Assembly (NCBI RefSeq): GCF_014696135.1
Contig: NZ_JACJPP010000021.1
Coordinates: 1 to 64,000, forward strand
Length of the DNA stretch: 64,000 nt
From: Nodosilinea sp. FACHB-141
GTDB lineage: Bacteria > Cyanobacteriota > Cyanobacteriia > Phormidesmidales > Phormidesmidaceae
Direction: 5' to 3'
Shown: positions 53,040 to 62,447 of the stretch, piece after piece
Numbering within the stretch: position 1 is the stretch's first letter
Layout: every line of letters starts with the position of its first letter
Translations under genes and position numbers: made by a program
Notes under the pieces: model-generated
Database searches by the model: none
Seen by the model: only the letters and a program-made list of their open reading frames with translations
What the model was told of the DNA's origin: nothing

Positions 53040-53384
53040 ATGTTTGTCAGACTAGCCGAGCAGCACCGTCAATTTGTTAGAGACCTGGTTATGAACCTGC
53101 AAGCACTGGCCACCGTGCTTGAGGAAATGGGCTATCTAGCCTCCTGCTACACCTGTGGCGGCCAAATGAACAGCGCTTCCTTCATGGTGAGCCTGGGCGA
53201 TGACCACCTGATTCGCTTTTTGGTGTCCGACTACGGCATCACCTGGACCGAAATGCGCGACGATCGCGAGCTGATGAAGCTGGAAGGCGCCGAGGCCATT
53301 CACCAACTGCAAGAGTTGGCCAATCTGGTCAAGTTCCGCGTTCAGCCTGCTGGGGCTAAGAAAGTGGTTCCTAGCAGGGTTTAG
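53040..53384 (+). CDS. DUF1815 family cyanobacterial protein
   Basis: 114 residues. MFVRLAEQHRQFVRDLVMNL, ASCYTCGGQMNSASFMVSLG, FLVSDYGITWTEMRDDRELM and the C-terminal LANLVKFRVQPA match the DUF1815 family, which is essentially restricted to cyanobacteria. Two cysteines in a CxxC (CYTC) could bind metal or form a disulfide. Function unknown. Good GAGGAG site ahead of the ATG. Confidence 0.88.
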   Translation: MFVRLAEQHRQFVRDLVMNLQALATVLEEMGYLASCYTCGGQMNSASFMVSLGDDHLIRFLVSDYGITWTEMRDDRELMKLEGAEAIHQLQELANLVKFRVQPAGAKKVVPSRV

Positions 53385-53447
53385 CACCCCTCGGTCGTGT
53401 AGAGCCTTTTGTGAAAGTTATACTTTTGCCCCCCTTAGGGGACTGAG

Positions 53448-53473
53448 CACCGCTGTGAGCATCGGTGTTTTTT
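53448..53473 (+). terminator. Terminator of the DUF1815 gene
   Basis: CACCG (53448-53452) and CGGTG (53463-53467) form a short stem followed by TTTTTT. 60 bp after the stop codon. The remaining 210 bp to lysC show nothing recognisable. Confidence 0.55.
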
Positions 53474-53684
53474 AGTATTTAGGCCCTACTAAGCCAAACT
53501 ACGACCTAAGCAACACGCCCAAGAAATTGTCAGATTTGCACTGCGATTCCTAAGGAGCGACAGTCTGGTTATAGGAAACGCCTCCTGCAAAGCCTTCTGC
53601 AAAACGCGCGCCTCCCCTCAGCCAGCCATTCATAACCTCAGGAGCGCTGCTAAACAGTGAGGACAACTGGATCAGGCAGGTATT

Positions 53685-55493
53685 CTAGGCAGGCACCACC
53701 GTGCGCTCCAGACCCGCGAGGCCAAAGGCGTTGTGCACAGCCCGCAGAGCCGTAACGCCCTCATCTTCGGTCACTACACAGCTAATTTTAATCTCCGAGG
53801 TGGCAATCATTTGCAGGTTAATGCCCTGCTCTGAAAGCGCTTTGAACATGCGCGCGGCCACGCCAGGAGCATAGATCATGCCGGTGCCGACGACGCTAAC
53901 CTTGGCGATCGCCTCATCCACCGCTACATCCCCCAAGCCTAGCTCGGCAGCGGCAGACTCCACTACGGCTTTGGCGGTTTGGGCATCGCCCTGGGCCACA
54001 GTAAAGGCAATATCGCGGGTGGCCTGGCCATTCACCAGCCGGCAGCGCTGTGACTGAATGATCATGTCTACACTGACCCCGTGGGTGGCCAGCAGCTGAA
54101 AGATGTGGGCCGCCATACCAGGGCGATCGGGCACGCGGCGAATAGCTACCCGAGCTTGCTTAGTGTCTAGGGCTGCGCCGCGCACCACTGGGGCTGCAGC
54201 GCCCGTGGACGATGCGCCTTGAGGCATGGGAGACGAGGTGACCTCAAAGGCACCACAGAGGACCGCAATGGCGCGATCGCAGTCTGCCACGTCAATGGTG
54301 CAGCTAACTTTCACCTCTGATGTCGAAATTAGCTGAATGTTGATCCCTGCCGCTGCCAAGGAGGAGAACATCTTGGCGGCCACCCCAGGGCGACCAATCA
54401 TGCCCGCCCCAGCGATGCTAATTTTGGCCATGCGCTGGTCAATCATCACCTCCGCCTGGGTGGTGTCGGTGGGGTTGCTGCGCAGCGCTGGGGCAATGGC
54501 CTCGGCCACCGCCTCGGCTCGGTTGAGGTTCGCCCTGACCATGGTGAAGGCGATGTCGTTGGTATTGCCTTCATGGATAGATTGAATGATCAAATCGACG
54601 TTTAGCGCTTGGGTGGCCAGCTCACCAAACAGCCGCGCGGCAATACCGGGGCGATCGGGAATGCGCAGCAGCGCTACCTTGGCTTGGTCGGTGTCAAACT
54701 CCACGGCATCCACCGGGTGGGCCAGCTCTAGCCCCTCTAAGGGCCGGGGTTGAGGCCGTGGAGAAACCACGCGGGTGCCTGGCTCGTCGGTCCAGCTCGA
54801 TCGCACCACCAGGGTAACGCCGTAGTTGCGGGCAATCTCCACCGCCCGGGGGTGCAGCACTTTGGCTCCCAAGCTAGCCAGCTCCAGCATTTCATCGCTG
54901 GTGATCTCATCCATCAGCTGGGCCTCGGGCACTAGTCGCGGGTCGGTGGTGAGAATGCCCGGCACGTCGGTATAGATTTCGCACTTTTCAGCCTGAAGTG
55001 CTGCCGCCAGCGCCACCGCCGAGGTGTCAGATCCGCCCCGGCCCAGGGTGGTAATTTCCAGGTCAGAAGTTTGGCTAATGCCCTGGAAGCCAGCTACCAC
55101 AATCACCTTACCTTCGTTGATGTGGCGCTGGAGGCGATCGGTCTTGATTTTTAGAATGCGGGCGCGGGTGTGCTCAGCCTCGGTGACAATGCCTACCTGG
55201 GCACCGGTCAGGGAAATGGCCTCTTGCCCCAGGGCGTGCAGGGCCATGGTCAGCAGGGCAATGGTCACCTGCTCGCCAGTTGACAGCAGCATATCCATCT
55301 CGCGGCGGCTGGGCTGATCGGTAATGTCGTTGGCAAGCTTCACCAGGCCGTCAGTGGTTTTGCCCATGGCCGACACCACCACCACTACCGAGTGACCAGC
55401 CTCTACCGTGGCTTTCACCCGCTGGGCCACCGCCTGAATGCGCTCCACGGTGCCTACGGAGGTGCCGCCATATTTCTGTACGATCAGCGTCAT
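53685..55493 (-). CDS. lysC: Aspartate kinase with four ACT domains
   Basis: 602 residues from the ATG at 55493 (the longer frame is rejected). Phosphorylates aspartate, first step toward lysine, threonine and methionine. Kinase: MTLIVQKYGGTSVGTVERIQ, VVVVSAMGKTTDGLVKLAND and GRGGSDTSAVALAAALQAEK. Two tandem ACT pairs occupy residues ~270-440 and ~460-600 (each starts R-I-P-D-R-P-G or R-V-P-D-R-P-G), the duplicated regulatory tail known from cyanobacterial aspartokinases and bound by lysine/threonine. Solitary gene. Confidence 0.97.
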   Translation of the reverse strand: MTLIVQKYGGTSVGTVERIQAVAQRVKATVEAGHSVVVVVSAMGKTTDGLVKLANDITDQPSRREMDMLLSTGEQVTIALLTMALHALGQEAISLTGAQVGIVTEAEHTRARILKIKTDRLQRHINEGKVIVVAGFQGISQTSDLEITTLGRGGSDTSAVALAAALQAEKCEIYTDVPGILTTDPRLVPEAQLMDEITSDEMLELASLGAKVLHPRAVEIARNYGVTLVVRSSWTDEPGTRVVSPRPQPRPLEGLELAHPVDAVEFDTDQAKVALLRIPDRPGIAARLFGELATQALNVDLIIQSIHEGNTNDIAFTMVRANLNRAEAVAEAIAPALRSNPTDTTQAEVMIDQRMAKISIAGAGMIGRPGVAAKMFSSLAAAGINIQLISTSEVKVSCTIDVADCDRAIAVLCGAFEVTSSPMPQGASSTGAAAPVVRGAALDTKQARVAIRRVPDRPGMAAHIFQLLATHGVSVDMIIQSQRCRLVNGQATRDIAFTVAQGDAQTAKAVVESAAAELGLGDVAVDEAIAKVSVVGTGMIYAPGVAARMFKALSEQGINLQMIATSEIKISCVVTEDEGVTALRAVHNAFGLAGLERTVVPA

Positions 55494-55808
55494 AGCCCTA
55501 TTTCTCGTCTCCCTGCGATCGCGAGGTCGGCCCTCCTCACCCCTTCGTCGAGGCGCAGGAAAGCTCCCCAAATTTTAGCCCCCTTACCGCAGCCCAAACG
55601 CGATATTGTCCAGATTGATCGGATAAGGCCCACAAAAATCAGATCTTTTAATTTACCAGCCTGACCCCTGCGATCGAAACCCCTCAGACTCAACTTGTCA
55701 TAATCTTGGACAGGCTGCATGAAGCTGCACGGATATAGCACAGCGCACAGTATTTAGCGGTATCCTGCTTTATAACGAAAAGTAACGACCTGCTTCCCTG
55801 GTATTGCC

Positions 55809-57209
55809 ATGCAGACTGTCTCACGCTCCGACCAAGCCGCTAGGGCCCAAGACACAGCCCGTGAAGACACCTCTCCCACCGTTGAGGTGCCGCCCGTTAC
55901 CTCCGGCAAACATCAGGTGGTGATTATTGGTGGCGGCTTTGGTGGTCTCTACGCCGCCCAGCAGCTCGGTCGCGCCGACGTGGAAGTCACCCTAATCGAC
56001 AAGCGCAATTTCCATCTGTTTCAGCCGCTGCTGTACCAGGTGGCCACCGGCGGCCTCTCCCCCGGCGACATTGCCTCTCCTCTGCGCGGCATCCTCAGCG
56101 CCCAAAAGAACACACGGGTACTGATGGGGGAGGTCACCAATGTCGACCCTGGCCAGCAGATGGTCAGCCTCGCCGACGGCCGCATTGTGCCCTACGACAG
56201 CCTGATTGTGGCCACGGGTATGAGCCACTTTTACTTTGGCCGCGACGACTGGGCCGAGGTAGCCCCCGGTCTCAAAACTGTAGAAGATGCTCTAGAAATG
56301 CGTCGCCGCATCTTTGCCGCCTTTGAGAAAGCCGAGAACACTGCTGACCCCGAGCTTAGACAAACCCTGCTCACCTTTGTGATTGTGGGCGGCGGACCCA
56401 CTGGGGTAGAGCTGGCCGGAGCGCTGGCTGAGCTGGCTTTTCATACCCTACCCAACGACTTTCGCCACATTGACACCACCGATAGCCGCATTCTATTGAT
56501 TGAGGGCATGGATCGGGTGCTGCCGCCCTTCCCACCCGAGCTATCGACCCGTGCCAACACCGACCTAGAGAAAATGGGTGTCGAGGTGCTAACCCAGTCT
56601 CTGGTAACGGATATTTCGGGTCACCAAATTACCCTGAAGCAAGGGGATGAGGTCACTACCCTGCAGGCAGGCACCGTGCTCTGGGCAGCCGGAGTGCGTG
56701 ACCCCGGCATGGGCGGCATTTTGGCTGAGAGCACCGGGGCAGAGCGCGATCGCTCAGGCAGAGTCATCGTCAACAATGACCTCAGCCTGCCTACCCACCC
56801 GAATATTTTTGTGGTTGGTGACCTGGCCCACTTTGCCCACCAGGGCGATCGCCCCCTGCCCGGAGTAGCCCCCGTCGCCATGCAGGAAGGCAAATACGTA
56901 GCCAAACTCATTCAAAAGCAGCTCAAAAACGATACCCTTCCCCCGTTTGAGTACAAAGACACCGGCAGCCTGGCGGTTATCGGTCGTCACGCCGCTGTCG
57001 TCAACCTACCCTGGGCTAAACTCACCGGATTCTTTGCCTGGTTCGTGTGGCTGTTTGTGCACATCTTTTACTTGATCGAGTTTGACAACAAGCTCGTGGT
57101 CATGACCCAGTGGGTAGCCAACTACTTCACCCGCAAGCAGGGGTCACGCCTGATTACCGAGAAGGTGTTCGAGAAAGGTGAAGCCCGCGCCCCAGCAACC
57201 CCTGGCTAG
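55809..57209 (+). CDS. Type II NAD(P)H dehydrogenase (NDH-2)
   Basis: 466 residues. Rotenone-insensitive, non-pumping NAD(P)H:quinone oxidoreductase. FAD site VVIIGGGFGGLYAAQQLGRA, LIDKRNFHLFQPLLYQVATG (hallmark), NAD site FVIVGGGPTGVELAGALAEL and the second FAD contact HPNIFVVGDLAHFAHQGDRP, then VAPVAMQEGKYVAKLI. A C-terminal amphipathic/hydrophobic stretch (TGFFAWFVWLFVHIFYLIEF) anchors it to the membrane. The N terminus carries 35 extra residues of low complexity. Confidence 0.94.
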   Translation: MQTVSRSDQAARAQDTAREDTSPTVEVPPVTSGKHQVVIIGGGFGGLYAAQQLGRADVEVTLIDKRNFHLFQPLLYQVATGGLSPGDIASPLRGILSAQKNTRVLMGEVTNVDPGQQMVSLADGRIVPYDSLIVATGMSHFYFGRDDWAEVAPGLKTVEDALEMRRRIFAAFEKAENTADPELRQTLLTFVIVGGGPTGVELAGALAELAFHTLPNDFRHIDTTDSRILLIEGMDRVLPPFPPELSTRANTDLEKMGVEVLTQSLVTDISGHQITLKQGDEVTTLQAGTVLWAAGVRDPGMGGILAESTGAERDRSGRVIVNNDLSLPTHPNIFVVGDLAHFAHQGDRPLPGVAPVAMQEGKYVAKLIQKQLKNDTLPPFEYKDTGSLAVIGRHAAVVNLPWAKLTGFFAWFVWLFVHIFYLIEFDNKLVVMTQWVANYFTRKQGSRLITEKVFEKGEARAPATPG

Positions 57210-57225
57210 GAATCGGGGCTAGCAA

Positions 57226-57274
57226 GTGATGCAAAGAAGCACCAGACAAACTGTCCGGTGCTTCTTTGCATCAC
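57226..57274 (+). terminator. Terminator-like hairpin of the NDH-2 gene
   Basis: GTGATGCAAAGAAGCACC (57226-57243) and GGTGCTTCTTTGCATCAC (57257-57274) form a perfect 18-bp stem 17 bp after the stop codon. The T-run is weak, so it may also be a processing site. Confidence 0.8.
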
Positions 57275-57404
57275 CCTACTTTGAAGAACCAGGTGGCGGT
57301 GAGGCGATCGCCTTCTGGACCGCTTTACGGGCGAACGGGTAGTATCAAAAGCCAACGCCAACCCTTAGCGGTTTCTGCCCTAGGCCCTTTCTATTCGCAT
57401 CAAT

Positions 57405-57710
57405 ATGCCCATTGATCCCCAAACCCTGCCTGACTACGAGCGCGATCTGCTGGCTGCCCTAGCCTACTTTTTGGGGCGCGATCCAGAGGCCCAGGCGCGG
57501 GCCTGCCTGTGTATGTATCTGCGCCAGGCCGAACCGCGCATTATGGCCCAATTGCGTTACTACGCCCATCGTCTGTCGGCACAAACTGGCAAGCCGATGG
57601 AGGCCTATGACCTACTGACGATGATTGCCGAGTCACCCGATGAGGTCAGCGCTCTGCTGCCTGACCTGGGCCAGGTGCACGACCCCAATCTGCCCGATGT
57701 GTTCAGCTAG
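57405..57710 (+). CDS. Small conserved hypothetical protein
   Basis: 101 residues, wholly alpha-helical: PDYERDLLAALAYFLGRDPE, ACLCMYLRQAEPRIMAQLRY, PMEAYDLLTMIAESPDEVSA. One CxC (CLC) pair. No known domain or signal. Own start codon in good context, ending 88 bp before the putative start of the FecR gene at 57798. Function unknown. Confidence 0.65.
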   Translation: MPIDPQTLPDYERDLLAALAYFLGRDPEAQARACLCMYLRQAEPRIMAQLRYYAHRLSAQTGKPMEAYDLLTMIAESPDEVSALLPDLGQVHDPNLPDVFS

Positions 57711-57797
57711 CTTTCTGGCAGGTTAAGTTTCGCAATCTATGCTGAATTTGGGATGTTGCCTGTGTATAGATCCTATCAAGGCAACTCAGTGGAATTT

Positions 57798-58943
57798 ATG
57801 ATGGCGTCTTTTTGGATATCGGGGCTTAGACTACAATCCAGCACAAGCTGGGGACGTTTTGCGCGACTCATGGGAGCGGCGCTGGTAGGCAGCAGCCTGC
57901 TAGCCATACCGGGGCAGCGGGCCCAGGGCCAGTCGATCTCGGCCGCTACCGTGACCGAAATTTTAGACAGCAACCAGGTCTACATTCAAAACCGCGCAGC
58001 CCAGGTCAACAGCGTAGCTCAGCAGCGCCAGCAGGTCAGAACGAGGGATGCTCGGGCGTCGCTGCGATTCAACACTGGGGCCGTGGCGCGCCTAGCCCAC
58101 AACTCTAGTCTGGTGGTGGGTCAATGTGCCCAACTCAACCGAGGCACGCTACTGGTCAACGGCAACCTCAACGGCTGCTCGACCTCAGTCGTTGCTGGAG
58201 TGCGAGGCACAATTTATACCATCGAAGTCACCGAGACTGGGGAAACCATTGTTCAGGTGTTCGAAGGGGAAGTGGTGGTGGCGCGCAACCCCGAACCCAT
58301 TGAGCCGATGGCCGACGACTTTGACCCACGTAACCCATCCCTAGACCCGGCGGTGCCTTCCACCGACCCGGTAGTACCCTTCGTTAATCCTATGGAGCCA
58401 TCTACGTCTCCGGCTGAGCCATCACCTGTAGGCTCCCCTGACCCTGTCGTTACCCCTGACCCCGTCGTCACCCCTGACCCCGTCGTCACCCCTGACCCTG
58501 TCGTTACCCCTGAACCAACTACGCCAACAACTACGCCAACTACGCCAACTACACCGACCGGCGGGCCATTCACTGGACCGTCTCTTTTCCTCACTGCCCC
58601 TAAGCAGAGCAACTCTTCACCGGTCGATAGCGAAGACGCTAAACCAACTGATGAAACCCAGTCAGAAACCGTAGACTTTGCGCCAGCGGATTCGATTACC
58701 CTGGCAGAGGGGCAGCAGGTCATCGTGGATGCCGAAGATGACGAGGCGGTGATTACACCCCTAAGCCCAGAGGATTTTATTGACCTTTTAGAAGGTCCGC
58801 TGATTGACGGTTTTGCGGTAGAAATACCTGGCATGGCTAACCTGCGCCGCTCCTTCGAGCAACTGTTCCCAGGGATACCATTGCCCTACTATTGGGTGCC
58901 CGCCATTCCCACCCCGCCAATCCGATTTCCCTTTCCGTTCTAG
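57798..58943 (+). CDS. FecR domain-containing exported protein with PDPVVT repeats
   Basis: 381 residues from the ATG at 57798 (a start at 57753 is also in frame). Signal peptide (FARLMGAALVGSSLLAIPG...QG) followed by a FecR-like domain: TEILDSNQVYIQNRAAQVNS, RASLRFNTGAVARLAHNSSL and SVVAGVRGTIYTIEVTETGE with the conserved R-G-T. A Pro/Thr-rich linker with four PDPVVT hexapeptides (18-bp units, 58437-58508) and an acidic tail follow. Followed by the CHASE2 cyclase, a pairing common in cyanobacteria. Extracytoplasmic ligand unknown. Confidence 0.85.
   Translation: MMASFWISGLRLQSSTSWGRFARLMGAALVGSSLLAIPGQRAQGQSISAATVTEILDSNQVYIQNRAAQVNSVAQQRQQVRTRDARASLRFNTGAVARLAHNSSLVVGQCAQLNRGTLLVNGNLNGCSTSVVAGVRGTIYTIEVTETGETIVQVFEGEVVVARNPEPIEPMADDFDPRNPSLDPAVPSTDPVVPFVNPMEPSTSPAEPSPVGSPDPVVTPDPVVTPDPVVTPDPVVTPEPTTPTTTPTTPTTPTGGPFTGPSLFLTAPKQSNSSPVDSEDAKPTDETQSETVDFAPADSITLAEGQQVIVDAEDDEAVITPLSPEDFIDLLEGPLIDGFAVEIPGMANLRRSFEQLFPGIPLPYYWVPAIPTPPIRFPFPF
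58437..58508 (+). repeat. Four 18-bp coding repeats (P-D-P-V-V-T)
   Basis: CCTGACCCTGTCGTTACC-type units repeated four times within the FecR gene, varying only at third bases. Likely varies in number between strains. Confidence 0.9.
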
Positions 58944-59056
58944 AGGTAAGCTTCCAGCATGGGAAGCTTGCAGACAGTGAGGAATAGGGGTGCTGCCAGG
59001 CTCTGGCACATCCCAGAGCCACTCGTTCAGCGTTGGCGTCTTAGGGAGCGGTTGCC

Positions 59057-61009
59057 ATGGTTAAATCCTATCGACGTATCTTTCAGATTGGGCATGGGCT
59101 GATGGTAAGCTGGGCGGTGTTTGGGGCGATCGCCCTCACCTCCCAGCACCCGTGGATTGTGTTGATTGAGGGCCAGGCTCAGTCGTTTTTGCTGCGGCTG
59201 CGGGGGCCGGTGCCCCCACCCGAGGAAATTGTGATTGTGGGCATTGACGAATATTCGCTGACCCAGGGCGACCTGTACCAAGCCGATCCAGAACGCTATC
59301 CGTTTTTGGAGCCTCTGGCGATCTGGCCGTGGCAGCGCCAAGCCTATGCCCAAGCGATTGAGCAGCTGATGGCCGCTGGGGCTAAGGCGGTGGCCCTTGA
59401 CGTGTTGCTAGTTGACCCTAGCGGCTACGGACCCGACGATGATGCGGTTTTAGAAGAAACCCTGACTCGGTGGGGCGATCGCGTAGCCCTAGCCGCCGCC
59501 TACGACGTTTCAAGCAGCGACTTTGGTCTATTTACCAACCTGTTACAGCCCGTCTATAGCAGCCAGACTCAGGTGGGCCTCATTAACCTAGAGGTCGATG
59601 CCGACGGCAAGCATCGCGCCTTTCCCGATCGCGGCATTGAAACCCTGCGGCAGGCCCACAAATTCTCCGATGATTTACCGTCCCTCGCAGGCGCCACCCT
59701 GGCGGCAGCCAACTACCCCAACCCAAAGCGCCAGAGCCAACAGCTCTTCTTTTACGGCTCAGCAGGCAGTTTTCCGGTGGTGTCGTTTGTGCAGTTGCTT
59801 GACCCTAATAACTGGCCCCTAATCGCCGATCAGTTTGAGGGCAAGATCGTGCTAATTGGCCCCATGGCCACGTCGTTTCAAGACCGCAAGCGCACCCCCA
59901 GCGATGAGGCCATGCCGGGGGTTGAAATCCATGCCCACGCCCTCGCCGCGCTGATGGAGGATCGGGTGGTCAACGCTGCGATTGCCAACCCTCTAGCCCA
60001 AGGATTGCTGACGGCGGTCGCCATTGGGGCCATCGGTCTATGGCTCGGCTATCGCTTTACGCAGCCCGTGCCCAGGCTAGTGGGCTTTTTGGGTGCGATC
60101 GCCACCTGGGGAGCGCTGGCCTATCTACTGATGGTGCATGGCGATCGCCTCATGCCCGTCGCTATCCCCGTCGCCTGTCTGGGCATGGGTGGTGTTACCT
60201 ACATCGCCACCGGGGCCGTCAGCAACCGACTCGAAGAACAGCGCTTGCGCCGCACCCTAGAGCGCTACGTGGCCCCGTCGGTGGCCCAAGAAATTCTCAA
60301 CCAGCCCGAAGACTTTACTAGCCTCACCGTGGGGCAAAAGTTTCAGGCGGCGGTGCTGTTTTCAGATATTCGCGGATTTAGCCGCATTTCATATCAGCTG
60401 GGGGCAGTTGAAACCGTCAGCTTGCTCAACTCCTACCTGGATGTGATGGTGGATGCCATTCTGGAGCACCGGGGCACCATCGACAAATTCATTGGCGACG
60501 CGGTGATGGCCGAGTTCGGCGCACCCAAATCCCTCGGGCCAGAGCAAGATGCCTTGGGGGCTATCTCTGCCGCCCTAGCCATGCGAAAGGCGCTCGCCAG
60601 CCTGCGCATTATTCTCAAAGAAAAAGGACTGCCGCCGCTCTACAACGGCATTGGTATCAGCTATGGCGAGCTAGTGGTGGGCAATGTGGGGTCGGTGCAG
60701 CGGCTAGAATATACCGCCATTGGCGACACCGTGAACGTGGCCAGCCGCATTGAGGGGCTGACCAAAATGGTGGGCACCGATCTGCTCATCACTCAGCCCT
60801 GCTACGACCTGGTGAAAGACCACATCATCACCGTCGATCACGGCACCCACTTCCTGGCCGGGCGCGAGCAAGAATCGGTTCAGGTGTACGGCGTCGTGGC
60901 CTTCAAGGGCGAAAGCGATGACCTCTACCAGCAGGTGCAAAAAGACCTCATTCAACACTTGAGCCAGCCGAAGACAATCACCTTGACCAGCAGGGAAAAA
61001 CCGACCTGA
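59057..61009 (+). CDS. CHASE2 sensor adenylate cyclase (class III)
   Basis: 650 residues. CHASE2 extracytoplasmic sensor between an N-terminal helix (~20-40) and three C-terminal helices (~315-395), e.g. [20 protein letters not shown]. Cyclase domain 430-600: [20 protein letters not shown] and [15 protein letters not shown] carry the metal Asp pair and the substrate Lys; [20 protein letters not shown] carries the substrate Asp and the transition-state Asn/Arg. Lys/Asp pairing predicts ATP, hence cAMP. Located 113 bp after FecR, probably one operon for envelope sensing. Confidence 0.95.
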   Translation: MVKSYRRIFQIGHGLMVSWAVFGAIALTSQHPWIVLIEGQAQSFLLRLRGPVPPPEEIVIVGIDEYSLTQGDLYQADPERYPFLEPLAIWPWQRQAYAQAIEQLMAAGAKAVALDVLLVDPSGYGPDDDAVLEETLTRWGDRVALAAAYDVSSSDFGLFTNLLQPVYSSQTQVGLINLEVDADGKHRAFPDRGIETLRQAHKFSDDLPSLAGATLAAANYPNPKRQSQQLFFYGSAGSFPVVSFVQLLDPNNWPLIADQFEGKIVLIGPMATSFQDRKRTPSDEAMPGVEIHAHALAALMEDRVVNAAIANPLAQGLLTAVAIGAIGLWLGYRFTQPVPRLVGFLGAIATWGALAYLLMVHGDRLMPVAIPVACLGMGGVTYIATGAVSNRLEEQRLRRTLERYVAPSVAQEILNQPEDFTSLTVGQKFQAAVLFSDIRGFSRISYQLGAVETVSLLNSYLDVMVDAILEHRGTIDKFIGDAVMAEFGAPKSLGPEQDALGAISAALAMRKALASLRIILKEKGLPPLYNGIGISYGELVVGNVGSVQRLEYTAIGDTVNVASRIEGLTKMVGTDLLITQPCYDLVKDHIITVDHGTHFLAGREQESVQVYGVVAFKGESDDLYQQVQKDLIQHLSQPKTITLTSREKPT

Positions 61010-61225
61010 TACCAAACCCGCATCACATAACCCCGACTCCCGACAAGCGAAACCGTAAGGGCTTAGGCATAGTCGAGCCAGAGGCTCTATGGCACTTGCC
61101 CAATAGAATCGGAGGTTTAACCAAGCAGAATTTAGTGTGACGTTGCGAAAGAAAGCAGGGTGAAGAACAGGGAATAGACTTGGATTTTGGCAATTCTGGA
61201 TGGTCTTGACGGACGCTTTCCCACA

Positions 61226-61268
61226 ACAAAAAAGGGGGAGTCAGCTTAGATGCTGATCTCACCCCCCT
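61226..61268 (-). terminator. Rho-independent terminator of rpe
   Basis: On the minus strand a stem of GGGGG(G)TGAGATCAGC and GCTGACTCCCCC with an ATCTAA loop is followed by TTTTTTG. 53 bp beyond the rpe stop codon. Confidence 0.85.
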
Positions 61269-61320
61269 AGCGTCTACAACTCAGAGAAGTAGACAGTGTT
61301 AAATTCCACTGTTGAGCGAA

Positions 61321-62028
61321 CTAGACAGCGGCCAGCTCAGGAGCAGGGCGCTTGCTGTGGCGAATGCCTTCGATCGCCGCCGCATAGTCGGGCGCATTGA
61401 ACACCGCTGAACCAGCCACGATCGCATTGGCCCCAGCTTCTAGCACCTGCCAGGTATTGTTGGCCTTCAGACCACCATCCACTTCAATCCAAGGATCTAG
61501 ACCACGCTCGTCGCACATGGTGCGCAGGGCGCGAATTTTGTCGACCATGGTGGGGATGAAGCTCTGGCCACCAAAGCCAGGGTTAACGCTCATAATCAGT
61601 ACCAGATCGCAGAGGTCGAGCACATTCTCAATCAGCGACAGCGGGGTGCCGGGGTTAAGCACCACGCCCGCCTCTTTGCCCAGCTCTTTGATCTGGCCCA
61701 GGGTGCGGTGCAGGTGGGGTGAGGCGTTGTGCTCGCAATGAACAGTGATGATGTCAGCGCCAGCCTTAGCGAAATCGGCCACATACTTTTCAGGCTCAAC
61801 GATCATCAGGTGCACGTCGAGGGGCTTTTGGGTGACGGGGCGAATCGCCTCAACGATCAGGGGGCCGATGGTAATGTTGGGCACAAAGCGACCATCCATC
61901 ACATCCACATGAATCCAGTCGGCACCGGCTTCATCAGCGGCCTTGATCTCTTCGCCCAAGCGGCTAAAATCCGCCGAGAGAATGGAGGGAGAGATAACAA
62001 CGGACTTTTGAGAAGAGGTGTGAGGCAT
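61321..62028 (-). CDS. rpe: Ribulose-phosphate 3-epimerase
   Basis: 235 residues. Interconverts ribulose 5-phosphate and xylulose 5-phosphate in the Calvin and pentose phosphate cycles. TIM barrel with [40 protein letters not shown] (metal His/Asp), [31 protein letters not shown] and [20 protein letters not shown] (catalytic Asp). Full length. Own terminator follows. Confidence 0.98.
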   Translation of the reverse strand: MPHTSSQKSVVISPSILSADFSRLGEEIKAADEAGADWIHVDVMDGRFVPNITIGPLIVEAIRPVTQKPLDVHLMIVEPEKYVADFAKAGADIITVHCEHNASPHLHRTLGQIKELGKEAGVVLNPGTPLSLIENVLDLCDLVLIMSVNPGFGGQSFIPTMVDKIRALRTMCDERGLDPWIEVDGGLKANNTWQVLEAGANAIVAGSAVFNAPDYAAAIEGIRHSKRPAPELAAV

Positions 62029-62447
62029 GGGGAATGGTTCTCCTGTGCATTTGTGTTTATCGTAACAAAGTCTTAAAATCTCTTCTCAGAAAAGTTCTGA
62101 ATTTGAGAGAATTCACCATCAATATATGATGAAGCCCTGGCATGGCCTATGGGGCAGTGGTTTCATAAAGTTAAAAAATTAGCTCCCCGTAGGTTGGTGA
62201 AATGCAGCGAAACCCAGCGCCGGACTGGGTTTTGTTGAATTCTGCGATCGCGCCATTCGACTCAGTAGATTGCAAATTCTCCGCAGGCCTCACCCCCGGC
62301 CCCTCTCGCAGGGATGAGAGGGGAGCCGGAATCAGACTTCAAAGCCCTCTTTCAACTTGGGAGAGGGATGTAGGGTGGGGGCTAGATGAAGACAAGAAAG
62401 CATGTCTGTAATCTGCTGAACCTACATATTCAACTTTGATAAACCAT
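62029..62447. other. Intergenic region holding the dispersed repeat
   Basis: No gene found in 419 bp. It holds the rpe promoter side (AT-rich near 62060-62180) and a dispersed element at 62286-62388. Confidence 0.4.
62286..62388. repeat. Dispersed CCCCTCTCGC repeat, copy B
   Basis: GCCTCACCCCCGGCCCC...GATGAGAGGGGAGCCGGA and the tail CTTGGGAGAGGGATG...GCTAGAT parallel the copy at 22808-22893, same orientation. It can fold similarly. Confidence 0.75.

Noticed and set aside
61023-61262. 79-residue frame on the minus strand after rpe
   Set aside because: Contains the rpe terminator and lacks a start context.
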